Assembly (NCBI GenBank): GCA_036245805.1
Contig: BTRK01000003.1
Location: 8,804,001 to 8,868,000 of the forward strand
Length of the DNA: 64,000 bases
Source: Pristionchus mayeri
Lineage: Eukaryota; Nematoda; Chromadorea; Rhabditida; Neodiplogasteridae
Direction of reading: 5' to 3'
The translations under genes were made by a program, and so were the position numbers. Under the pieces are notes generated by a model. The model saw nothing but the letters and a program-made list of their open reading frames with translations. It was not told the DNA's origin and did no database searches. Shown piece by piece: positions 44,601 through 57,294 of this stretch. Within the stretch, counting starts at the first letter, position 1, and each line of letters begins with the position of its first letter.

Positions 44601-46139
44601 ACCCTCTCCTCTCCCCTCTCCTATCTCTAGGACCCTCTCCTCCCTCCTCTCCTATCTCTAGGACCCTCTCCTTCCCCTCTCCTATCTCTAGGACCCTCTC
44701 CTACCCCTCTCCGTTCTCTGGGGACCATCTCCTCTCCCCTCTCCTATCTCTAGGACCCTCTCCTAGCTCTAGGACCCTCTCCTCCCCCTCTCCGTTCTCT
44801 AGGACCATCTCCTCCCCCTCTACAATCTCTAGGACCCTATCCTCCCCCCTCTCCGTTCTCTAGGACCATCTCCTCTCCCTCTCCAATCTCTTGGACCCTA
44901 TCCTCCCCCCTCTCGGTTCTCTAGGACCCTCTCCTCTCCCCTCTCCTATATCTCGGACCCTCTCCTCCCTCCTCTCCTATCTCTAGGACCTTCTCCTCTC
45001 CCCTCTCCTATCTCTAGGACCCTCTCCTATATCTAGGACCCTCTCCTCCCTCCTCTCCTATCTCTAGGACCCTCTCCTCCCCCTCTCCTATCTCTAGGAC
45101 CCTCTCCTCCCCCTCTCCTTTCTCTAGGACCATCTCCTCTCCCATCTCCTAGCTCTAGGACCCTATCCTCCCCCCTCTCGGTTCTCTAGGACCCTCTCCT
45201 CTCCCCCTCTCCTATATCTAGGACCCTCTCCTCCCTCCTCTCCTATCTCTAGGACCCTCTCCTCCCCCTCTCCTATCTCTAGGACCCTCTCCTCCCCCTC
45301 TCCTTTCTCTAGGACCATCTCCTCCCCTATCCTATCTCTAGCACCTTCTCCTCCCCCTCTCATATCTCTAGTACCCTCTCCTCTCCCCTCTCCTAGCTCT
45401 AGGACCCTATCCTCCCCCCTCTCGGTTCTCTAGGACCCTCTCCTCTCCCCTCTCCTATCTCTAGGACCCTCTCCTCTCCCCTCTCCTATCTCTAGGACCC
45501 TCTCCTTCCCCTCTCCTATCTCTGCGACCCTCTTATCCCCTCTCCTTTCACTAGGACCATCTCCTCTCCCCTCTCCTAGCTCTAGGACCCTCTCCTACCC
45601 CTCTCCTATCTCTAGGACCCTCTTCTCCCCTCTCCTTTCACTAGGACCCTCTCCTCTCCCCTCTCCTATCTCTAGGACCCTCTCCTTCCCCTCTCCTATC
45701 TCTAGGACCCTCTCCTACCCCTCTCCGTTCTCTGGGACCATCTCCTCTCCCCTCTCCTATCTCTAGGACCCTCTCCTAGCTCTAGGACCCTCTCCTCCCC
45801 CTCTCCGTTCTCTAGGACCATCTCCTCCCCCTCTACAATCTCTAGGACCCTATCCTCCCCCCGCTCCGTTCTCTAGGACCATCTCCTCTCCCTCTCCAAT
45901 CTCTTGGACCCTATCCTCCCCCCTCTCGGTTCTCTAGGACCCTCTCCTCTCCCCTCTCCTATATCTAGGACCCTCTCCTCCCTCCTCTCCTATCTCTAGG
46001 ACCTTCTCCTCTCCCCTCTCCTATCTCTAGGACCCTCTCCTATATCTAGGACCCTCTCCTCCCTCCTCTCCTATCTCTAGGACCCTCTCCTCCCCCTCTC
46101 CTATCTCTAGGACCCTCTCCTCCCCCTCTCCTTTCTCTA

Positions 46140-49100
46140 GGACCATCTCCTCTCCCATCTCCTAGCTCTAGGACCCTATCCTCCCCCCTCTCGGTTCTCT
46201 AGGACCCTCTCCTCTCCCCTCTCCTATATCTAGGACCCTCTCCTCCCTCCTCTCCTATCTCTAGGACCCTCTCCTCCCCCTCTCCTATCTCTAGGACCCT
46301 CTCCTCCCCCTCTCCTTTCTCTAGGACCATCTCCTCCCCTATCCTATCTCTAACACCTTCTCCTCCCCCTCTCATATCTCTAGTACCCTCTCCTCTCCCC
46401 TCTCCTAGCTCTAGGACCCTATCCTCCCCCCTCTCGGTTCTCTAGGACCCTCTCCTCTCCCCTCTCCTATCTCTAGGACCCTCTCCTCCCTCCTCTCCTA
46501 TCTCTAGGACCCTCTCCTCCCCCTATCCTATCTCTAGCACCTTCTCCTCCCCCTCTCATATCTCTAGTACCCTCTCCTCTCCCCTCTCCTAGCTCTAGGA
46601 CCCTATCCTCCCCCCTCTCGGTTCTCTAGGACCCTCTACTCTCCCTCCTATCTCTAGGACCCTCTCCTCCCCCCTATCCTATCTCTAGGACCCTCTCCTC
46701 TCCCCTCTCCTATCTCTAGGACCCTCTCCTCCCTCCTCTCCTATCTCTAGGACCCTCTCCTCCCCCTCTCCTATCTCTAGGACCCTCTCCTCCCCCTCTC
46801 CTATCTCTAGGACCCTCTCCTCCCCCTCCTCCTTTCTCTAGGACCATCTCCTCCCCCTATCCTATCTCTAGCACCTTCTCCTCCCCTCTCATATCTCTAG
46901 GACCCTCTCCTAGCTCTAGGACCCTATCCTCCCCCCTCTCGGTTCTCTAGGACCCTCTCCTCTCCCCTCTCCTATCTCTAGGACCCTCTCCTCCCTCCTC
47001 TCCTATCTCTAGGACCCTCTCCTCCCCCTATCCTATCTCTAGCACCTTCTCCTCCCCCCTCTCATATCTCTAGTACCCTCTCCTCTCCCCTCTCCTAGCT
47101 CTAGGACCCTATCCTCCCCCCTCTCGGTTCTCTAGGACCCTCTCCTCTCCCCTCTCCTATCTCTAGGACCCTCTCCTTCCCCTCTCCTATCTCTGCGACC
47201 CTCTTATCCCCTCTCCTTTCACTAGGACCATCTCCTCTCCCCTCTCCTAGCTCTAGGACCCTCTCCTACCCCTCTCCTATCTCTAGGACCCTCTTCTCCC
47301 CTCTCCTTTCACTAGGACCCTCTCCTCTCCCCTCTCCTATCTCTAGGACCCTCTCCTTCCCCTCTCCTATCTCTAGGACCCTCTCCTACCCCTCTCCGTT
47401 CTCTGGGACCATCTCCTCTCCCCTCTCCTATCTCTAGGACCCTCTCCTAGCTCTAGGACCCTCTCCTCCCCCTCTCCGTTCTCTAGGACCATCTCCTCCC
47501 CCTCTACAATCTCTAGGACCCTATCCTCCCCCCTCTCCGTTCTCTAGGACCATCTCCTCTCCCTCTCCAATCTCTTGGACCCTATCCTCCCCCCTCTCGG
47601 TTCTCTAGGACCCTCTCCTCTCCCCTCTCCTATATCTAGGACCCTCTCCTCCCTCCTCTCCTATCTCTAGGACCTTCTCCTCTCCCTCTCTCCTATCTCT
47701 AGGACCCTCTCCTATATCTAGGACCCTCTCCTCCCTCCTCTCCTATCTCTAGGACCCTCTCCTCCCCCTCTCCTATCTCTAGGACCCTCTCCTCCCCCTC
47801 TCCTTTCTCTAGGACCATCTCCTCTCCCATCTCCTAGCTCTAGGACCCTATCCTCCCCCCTCTCGGTTCTCTAGGACCCTCTCCTCTCCCCTCTCCTATC
47901 TCTAGGACCCTCTCCTCCCTCCTCTCCTATCTCTAGGACCCCTCTCCTCCCCCTATCCTATCTCTAGCACCTTCTCCTCCCCCTCTCATATCTCTAGTAC
48001 CCCTCTCCTCTCCCCTCTCCTAGCTCTAGGACCCTATCCTCCCCCCTCTCGGTTCTCTAGGACCCTCTCCTCTCCCCTCTCCTATCTCTAGGACCCTCTC
48101 CTTCCCCTCTCCTATCTCTGCGACCCTCTTATCCCCTCTCCTTTCACTAGGACCATCTCCTCTCCCCTCTCCTAGCTCTAGGACCCTCTACTCTCCCTCC
48201 TATCTCTAGGACCTCTCCTCCCCCCTATCCTATCTCTAGGACCCTCTCCTCCCCTCTCCTATCTCTAGGACCCTCTTCTCCCCTCTCCTTCCACTAGGAC
48301 CATCTCCTCTCCCCCTCTCCTATCTCTAGGACCCTCTACTCTCCCTCCTATCTCTAGGACCCTCTCCTCCCCCCTATCCTATCTCTAGGACCCTCTCCTC
48401 TCCCCTCTCCTATCTCTAGGACCCTCTCCTCCCTCCTCTCCTATCTCTAGGACCCTCTCCTCCCCCTCTCCTATCTCTAGGACCCTCTCCTCCCCCTCTC
48501 CTATCTCTAGGACCCTCTCCTCCCCCTCTCCTTTCTCTAGGACCATCTCCTCCCCCTATCCTATCTCTAGCACCTTCTCCTCCCCTCTCATATCTCTAGG
48601 ACCCTCTCCTAGCTCTAGGACCCTATCCTCCCCCCTCTCGGTTCTCTAGGACCCTCTCCTCTCCCCTCTCCTATCTCTAGGACCCTCTCCTCCCTCCTCT
48701 CCTAATCTCTAGGACCCTCTCCTCCCCCTATCCTATCTCTAGCACCTTCTCCTCCCCCCTCTCATATCTCTAGTACCCTCTCCTCTCCCCTCTCCTAGCT
48801 CTAGGACCCTATCCTCCCCCCTCTCGGTTCTCTAGGACCCTCTCCTCTCCCCTCTCCTATCTCTAGGACCCTCTCCTTCCCCTCTCCTATCTCTGCGACC
48901 CTCTTATCCCCTCTCCTTTCACTAGGACCATCTCCTCTCCCCTCTCCTAGCTCTAGGACCCTCTCCTACCCCTCTCCTATCTCTAGGACCCTCTTCTCCC
49001 CTCTCCTTTCACTAGGACCCTCTCCTCTCCCCTCTCCTATCTCTAGGACCCTCTCCTTCCCCTCTCCTATCTCTAGGACCCTCTCCTACCCCTCTCCGTT

Positions 49101-52100
49101 CTCTGGGACCATCTCCTCTCCCCTCTCCTATCTCTAGGACCCTCTCCTAGCTCTAGGACCCTCTCCTCCCCCTCTCCGTTCTCTAGGACCATCTCCTCCC
49201 CCTCTACAATCTCTAGGACCCTATCCTCCCCCCTCTCCGTTCTCTAGGACCATCTCCTCTCCCTCTCCAATCTCTTGGACCCTATCCTCCCCCCTCTCGG
49301 TTCTCTAGGACCCTCTCCTCTCCCTCTCCTATATCTAGGACCCTCTCCTCCCTCCTCTCCTATCTCTAGGACCTTCTCCTCTCCCCTCTCCTATCTCTAG
49401 GACCCTCTCCTATATCTAGGACCCTCTCCTCCCTCCTCTCCTATCTCTAGGACCCTCTCCTCCCCCTCTCCTATCTCTAGGACCCTCTCCTCCCCCTCTC
49501 CTTTCTCTAGGACCATCTCCTCTCCCATCTCCTAGCTCTAGGACCCTATCCTCCCCCCTCTCGGTTCTCTAGGACCCTCTCCTCTCCCCTCTCCTATATC
49601 TAGGACCCTCTCCTCCCTCCTCTCCTATCTCTAGGACCCTCTCCTCCCCCTCTCCTATCTCTAGGACCCTCTCCTCCCCCTCTCCTTTCTCTAGGACCAT
49701 CTCCTCCCCCTATCCTATCTCTAGCACCTTCTCCTCCCCCTCTCATATCTCTAGTACCCTCTCCTCTCCCCTCTCCTAGCTCTAGGACCCTATCCTCCCC
49801 CCTCTCGGTTCTCTAGGACCCTCTCCTCTCCCCTCTCCTATCTCTAGGACCCTCTCCTCCCTCCTCTCCTATCTCTAGGACCCTCTCCTCCCCCTATCCC
49901 TATCTCTAGCACCTTCTCCTCCCCCTCTCATATCTCTAGTACCCTCTCCTCTCCCCTCTCCTAGCTCTAGGACCCTATCCTCCCCCCTCTCGGTTCTCTA
50001 GGACCCTCTCCTCTCCCCTCTCCTATCTCTAGGACCCTCTCCTTCCCCTCTCCTATCTCTGCGACCCTCTTATCCCCTCTCCTTTCACTAGGACCATCTC
50101 CTCTCCCCTCTCCTAGCTCTAGGACCCTCTCCTACCCCTCTCCTATCTCTAGGACCCTCTTCTCCCCTCTCCTTTCACTAGGACCATCTCCTCTCCCCTC
50201 TCCTCTCTCTAGGACCCTCTACTCTCCCTCCTATCTCTAGGACCCTCTCCTCCCCCCTATCCTATCTCTAGGACCCTCTCCTTCCCTCTCCTATCTCTAG
50301 GACCCTCTTCTCCCCTCTCCTTCCACTAGGACCATCTCCTCTCCCCTCTCCTATCTCTAGGACCCTCTACTCTCCCTCCTATCTCTAGGACCCTCTCCTC
50401 CCCCTCTCCTTTCTCTAGGACCATCTCCTCTCCCATCTCCTAGCTCTAGGACCCTATCCTCCCCCCTCTCGGTTCTCTAGGACCCTCTCCTCCCCCTCTC
50501 CTATCTCTAGGACCCTCTCCTCCCCCTCTCCTTTCTCTAGGACCATCTCCTCTCCCATCTCCTAGCTCTAGGACCTTATCCTCCCCCCTCTCGGTTCTCT
50601 AGGACCCTCTCTTCTCCCCTCTCCTTTCACTAGGACCATCTCCTCTCCCCTCTCCTCTCTCTAGGACCCTCTACTCTCCCTCCTATCTCTAGGACCCTCT
50701 CCTCCCCCCTATCCTATCTCTAGGACCCTCTCCTCTCCCCTCTCCTATCTCTAGGACCCTCTCATCCCTCCTCTCCTATCTCTAGGACCCTCTACTCTCC
50801 CTCCTATCTCTAGGACCCTCTCCTCCCCCTCTCCTTTCTCTAGGACCCTCTCCTCCCCCTCTCCTATCTCTAGGACCCTCTCCTCCCCCTCTCCTTTCTC
50901 TAGGACCATCTCCTCTCACCTCTCCTCTCTCTAGGACCCTCTACTCTCCCTCCTATCTCTTGGACCCTCTCCTCCCCCCTATCCTATCTCTAGGACCCTC
51001 TCCTTCCCCTCTCCTATCTCTAGGACCCTCTTCTCCCCTCTCCTATCTCTAGGACCCTCTCCTCTCCCCTCTCCTATCTCTAGGACCCTCTCCTCCCCCT
51101 CTCCTATCTCTAGGAACCCTCTCCTCCCCCCTCTCCTTTCTCTAGGACCATCTCCTCTCCCATCTCCTAGCTCTAGGACCCTATCCTCCCCCCTCTCGGT
51201 TCTCTAGGACCCTCTCCTCTCCCCTCTCCTATATCTAGGACCCTCTCCTCCCTCCTCTCCTATCTCTAGGACCCTCTCCTCCCCCTCTCCTATCTCTAGG
51301 ACCCTCTCCTCCCCCTCTCCTTTCTCTAGGACCATCTCCTCCCCCTATCCTATCTCTAGCACCTTCTCCTCCCCCTCTCATATCTCTAGTACCCTCTCCT
51401 CTCCCCTCTCCTAGCTCTAGGACCCTATCCTCCCCCCTCTCGGTTCTCTAGGACCCTCTCCTCTCCCCTCTCCTATCTCTAGGACCCTCTCCTCCCTCCT
51501 CTCCTATCTCTAGGACCCTCTCCTCCCCCTATCCTATCTCTAGCACCTTCTCCTCCCCCTCTCATATCTCTAGTACCCTCTCCTCTCCCCTCTCCTAGCT
51601 CTAGGACCCTATCCTCCCCCCTCTCGGTTCTCTAGGACCCTCTACTCTCCCTCCTATCTCTAGGACCCTCTCCTCCCCCCTATCCTATCTCTAGGACCCT
51701 CTCCTCTCCCCTCTCCTATCTCTAGGACCCTCTCCTCCCTCCTCTCCTATCTCTAGGACCCTCTCCTCCCCCTCTCCTATCTCTAGGACCCTCTCCTCCC
51801 CCTCTCCTATCTCTAGGACCCTCTCCTCCCCCTCTCCTTTCTCTAGGACCATCTCCTCCCCCTATCCTATCTCTAGCACCTTCTCCTCCCCCTCTCATAT
51901 CTCTAGGACCCTCTCCTAGCTCTAGGACCCTATCCTCCCCCCTCTCGGTTCTCTAGGGACCCTCTCCTCTCCCCTCTCCTATCTCTAGGACCCTCTCCTC
52001 CCTCCTCTCCTATCTCTAGGACCCTCTCCTCCCCCTATCCTATCTCTAGCACCTTCTCCTCCCCCCTCTCATATCTCTAGTACCCTCTCCTCTCCCCTCT

Positions 52101-55100
52101 CCTAGCTCTAGGACCCTATCCTCCCCCCTCTCGGTTCTCTAGGACCCTCTCCTCTCCCCTCTCCTATCTCTAGGACCCTCTCCTTCCCCTCTCCTATCTC
52201 TGCGACCCTCTTATCCCCTCTCCTTTCACTAGGACCATCTCCTCTCCCCTCTCCTAGCTCTAGGACCCTCTCCTACCCCTCTCCTATCTCTAGGACCCTC
52301 TTCTCCCCTCTCCTTTCACTAGGACCCTCTCCTCTCCCTCTCCTATCTCTAGGACCCTCTCCTTCCCCTCTCCTATCTCTAGGACCCTCTCCTACCCCTC
52401 TCCGTTCTCTGGGACCATCTCCTCTCCCCTCTCCTATCTCTAGGACCCTCTCCTAGCTCTAGGACCCTCTCCTCCCCCTCTCCGTTCTCTAGGACCATCT
52501 CCTCCCCCTCTACAATCTCTAGGACCCTATCCTCCCCCCTCTCCGTTCTCTAGGACCATCTCCTCTCCCTCTCCAATCTCTTGGACCCTATCCTCCCCCC
52601 TCTCGGTTCTCTAGGACCCTCTCCTCTCCCCTCTCCTATATCTAGGACCCTCTCCTCCCTCCTCTCCTATCTCTAGGACCTTCTCCTCTCCCTCTCCTAT
52701 CTCTAGACCCTCTCCTATATCTAGGACCCTCTCCTCCCTCCTCTCCTATCTCTAGGACCCTCTCCTCCCCCTCTCCTATCTCTAGGACCCTCTCCTCCCC
52801 CTCTCCTTTCTCTAGGACCATCTCCTCTCCCATCTCCTAGCTCTAGGACCCTATCCTCCCCCCTCTCGGTTCTCTAGGACCCTCTCCTCTCCCCTCTCCT
52901 ATCTCTAGGACCCTCTCCTCCCTCCTCTCCTATCTCTAGGACCCTCTCCTCCCCCTATCCTATCTCTAGCACCTTCTCCTCCCCCTCTCATATCTCTAGT
53001 ACCCTCTCCTCTCCCCTCTCCTAGCTCTAGGACCCTATCCTCCCCCTCTCGGTTCTCTAGGACCCCTCTCCTCTCCCCTCTCCTATCTCTAGGACCCTCT
53101 CCTTCCCCTCTCCTATCTCTGCGACCCTCTTATCCCCTCTCCTTTCACTAGGACCATCTCCTCTCCCCTCTCCTAGCTCTAGGACCCTCTACTCTCCCTC
53201 CTATCTCTAGGACCCTCTCCTCCCCCCTATCCTATCTCTAGGACCCTCTCCTTCCCCTCTCCTATCTCTAGGACCCTCTTCTCCCCTCTCCTTCCACTAG
53301 GACCATCTCCTCTCCCCTCTCCTATCTCTAGGACCCTCTACTCTCCCTCCTATCTCTAGGACCCTCTCCTCCCCCCTATCCTATCTCTAGGACCCTCTCC
53401 TCTCCCCTCTCCTATCTCTAGGACCCTCTCCTCCCTCCTCTCCTATCTCTAGGACCCTCTCCTCCCCCTCTCCTATCTCTAGGACCCTCTCCTCCCCCTC
53501 TCCTATCTCTAGGACCCTCTCCTCCCCCTCTCCTTCTCTAGGACCATCTCCTCCCCCTATCCTATCTCTAGCACCTTCTCCTCCCCCTCTCATATCTCTA
53601 GGACCCTCTCCTAGCTCTAGGACCCTATCCTCCCCCCTCTCGGTTCTCTAGGACCCTCTCCTCTCCCTCTCCTATCTCTAGGACCCTCTCCTCCCTCCTC
53701 TCCTATCTCTAGGACCCTCTCCTCCCCCTATCCTATCTCTAGCACCTTCTCCTCCCCCCTCTCATATCTCTAGTACCCTCTCCTCTCCCCTCTCCTAGCT
53801 CTAGGACCCTATCCTCCCCCCCTCTCGGTTCTCTAGGACCCTCTCCTCTCCCCTCTCCTATCTCTAGGACCCTCTCCTTCCCCTCTCCTATCTCTGCGAC
53901 CCTCTTATCCCCTCTCCATTTCACTAGGACCATCTCCTCTCCCCTCTCCTAGCTCTAGGACCCTCTCCTACCCCTCTCCTATCTCTAGGACCCTCTTCTC
54001 CCTCTCCTTTCACTAGGGACCCTCTCCTCTCCCCTCTCCTATCTCTAGGACCCTCTCCTTCCCCTCTCCTATCTCTAGGACCCTCTCCTACCCCTCTCCG
54101 TTCTCTGGGACCATCTCCTCTCCCCTCTCCTATCTCTAGGACCCTCTCCTAGCTCTAGGACCCTCTCCTCCCCCTCTCCGTTCTCTAGGACCATCTCCTC
54201 CCCCTCTACAATCTCTAGGACCCTATCCTCCCCCCTCTCCGTTCTCTAGGACCATCTCCTCTCCCTCTCCAATCTCTTGGACCCTATCCTCCCCCCTCTC
54301 GGTTCTCTAGGACCCTCTCCTCTCCCCTCTCCTATATCTAGGACCCTCTCCTCCCTCCTCTCCTATCTCTAGGACCTTCTCCTCTCCCCTCTCCTATCTC
54401 TAGGACCCTCTCTATATCTAGGACCCTCTCCTCCCTCCTCTCCTATCTCTAGGACCCTCTCCTCCCCCTCTCCTATCTCTAGGACCCTCTCCTCCCCCTC
54501 TCCTTTCTCTAGGACCATCTCCTCTCCCATCTCCTAGCTCTAGGACCCTATCCTCCCCCTCTCGGTTCTCTAGGACCCTCTCCTCTCCCCTCTCCTATAT
54601 CTAGGACCCTCTCCTCCCTCCTCTCCTATCTCTAGGACCCTCTCCTCCCCCTCTCCTATCTCTAGGACCCTCTCCTCCCCCTCTCCTTTCTCTAGGACCA
54701 TCTCCTCCCCCTATCCTATCTCTAGCACCTTCTCCTCCCCCTCTCATATCTCTAGTACCCTCTCCTCTCCCCTCTCCTAGCTCTAGGACCCTATCCTCCC
54801 CCCTCTCGGTTCTCTAGGACCCTCTCCTCTCCCCTCTCCTATCTCTAGGACCCTCTCCTCCCTCCTCTCCTATCTCTAGGACCCTCTCCTCCCCCTATCC
54901 TATCTCTAGCACCTTCTCCTCCCCCTCTCATATCTCTAGTACCCTCTCCTCTCCCCTCTCCTAGCTCTAGGACCCTATCCTCCCCCCTCTCGGTTCTCTA
55001 GGACCCTCTCCTCTCCCCTCTCCTATCTCTAGGACCCTCTCCTTCCCCTCTCCTATCTCTGCGACCCTCTTATCCCCTCTCCTTTCACTAGGACCATCTC

Positions 55101-56140
55101 CTCTCCCCTCTCCTAGCTCTAGGACCCTCTCCTACCCCTCTCCTATCTCTAGGACCCTCTTCTCCCTCTCCTTTCACTAGGACCATCTCCTCTCCCCTCT
55201 CCTCTCTCTAGGACCCTCTACTCTCCCTCCTATCTCTAGGACCCTCTCCTCCCCCCTATCCCTATCTCTAGGACCCTCTCCTTCCCCTCTCCTATCTCTA
55301 GGACCCTCTTCTCCCCTCTCCTTCCACTAGGACCATCTCCTCTCCCCTCTCCTATCTCTAGGACCCTCTACTCTCCCTCCTATCTCTAGGACCCTCTCCT
55401 CCCCCCTCTCCTTTCTCTAGGACCATCTCCTCTCCCATCTCCTAGCTCTAGGACCCTATCCTCCCCCCTCTCGGTTCTCTAGGACCCTCTCCTCCCCCTC
55501 TCCTATCTCTAGGACCCTCTCCTCCCCCTCTCCTTTCTCTAGGACCATCTCCTCTCCCATCTCCTAGCTCTAGGACCTTATCCTCCCCCCTCTCGGTTCT
55601 CTAGGACCCTCTCTTCTCCCCTCTCCTTTCACTAGGACCATCTCCTCTCCCCTCTCCTCTCTCTAGGACCCTCTACTCTCCCTCCTATCTCTAGGACCCT
55701 CTCCTCCCCCCTATCCTATCTCTAGGACCCTCTCCTCTCCCCTCTCCTATCTCTAGGACCCTCTCATCCCTCCTCTCCTATCTCTAGGACCCTCTACTCT
55801 CCCTCCTATCTCTAGGACCCTCTCCTCCCCCTCTCCTTTCTCTAGGACCATCTCCTCTCCCATCTCCTAGCTCTAGGACCCTATCCTCCCCCCTCTCGGT
55901 TCTCTAGGACCCTCTCCTCCCCCTCTCCTATCTCTAGGACCCTCTCCTCCCCCTCTCCTTTCTCTAGGACCATCTCCTCTCACCTCTCCTCTCTCTAGGA
56001 CCCTCTACTCTCCCTCCTATCTCTTGGACCCTCTCCTCCCCCCCTATCCTATCTCTAGGACCCTCTCCTTCCCCTCTCCTATCTCTAGGACCCTCTTCTC
56101 CCCTCTCCTATCTCTAGGACCCTCTCCTCTCCCCTCTCCT
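46140..56140. repeat. Higher-order repeat of about 5.0 kb, two tandem units
   Basis: CTCTGCGACCC positions 47191, 48116, 48891, 50057 are followed by 52198, 53117, 53892, 55057, with spacings 925/775/1166 and 919/775/1165. Other markers agree: 46621 with 51627, CTCTTCTCCCC at 50611 with 55613, and the variant CTCATCCCTCC at 50761 with 55763. Units are thus adjacent copies with a few indels. Confidence 0.85.
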
Positions 56141-57294
56141 ATCTCTAGGACCCTCTACTCTCCCTCCTATCTCTAGGACCCTCTCCTCCCCCTCTCCTTT
56201 CTCTAGGACCCTCTCCTCCCCCTCTCCTATCTCTAGGACCCTCTTCTCCCCTCTCCTTTCACTAGGACCATCTCCTCTCCCCTCTCCTCTCTCTAGGACC
56301 CTCTACTCTCCCTCCTATCTCTTGGACCCTCTCCTCCCCCCTATCCTATCTCTAGGACCCTCTCCTTCCCCTCTCCTATCTCTAGGACCCTCTCTCCCCT
56401 CTCCTTTCACTAGGACCATCTCCTCTCCCCTCTCCTATCTCTAGGACCCTCTACTCTCCCTCCTATCTCTAGGACCCTCTCCTATATCTAGGACCCTCTC
56501 CTCCCTCCTCTCCTATCTCTAGGACCCTCTCCTCCCCCTCTCCTATCTCTAGACCCTCTTCTCCCCTCTCCTTTCACTAGGACCATCTCCTCTCCCCTCT
56601 CCTCTCTCTAGGACCCTCTACTCTCCCTCCTATCTCTTGGACCCTCTCCTCCCCCCTATCCTATCTCTAGGACCCTCTCCTTCCCCTCTCCTATCTCTAG
56701 GACCCTCTTCTCCCCTCTCCTTTCACTAGGACCATCTCCTCTCCCCTCTCCTATCTCTAGGACCCTCTACTCTCCCTCCTATCTCTAGGACCCTTTCCTC
56801 CCCCTCTCCTTCTCTAGGACCATCTCCTCTCCCATCTCCCTAGCTCTAGGACCCTATCCTCCCCCCTCTCGTTCTCTAAGACCCTCTCCTCTCCCCTCTC
56901 CTATCTCTAGGACCCTCTCCTCCCTCCTCTCCTATCTCTAGGACCCTCTCCTCCCCCTCTCCTATCTCTAGGACCCTCTCCTCCCCCTCTCCTATCTCTA
57001 GGACCCTCTCCTCTCCCTCTCCTCTCTCTAGGACCCTCTACTCTCCTCCTATCTCTAGGACCCTCTCCTCCCCCCCTATCCTATCTCTAGGACCCTCTCC
57101 TCTCCCCTCTCCTATCTCTAGGACCCTCTCCTCCCTCCTCTCCTATCTCTAGGACCCTCTCCTCCCCCTCTCCTATCTCTAGGACCCTCTCCTCCCCCTC
57201 TCCTATCTCTAGGACCCTCTCCTCTCCCCTCTCCTATCTCTAGGACCCTCTCCTCTCCCCTCTCCTAGCTCTAGGACCCTATCCTCCCCCCTCT

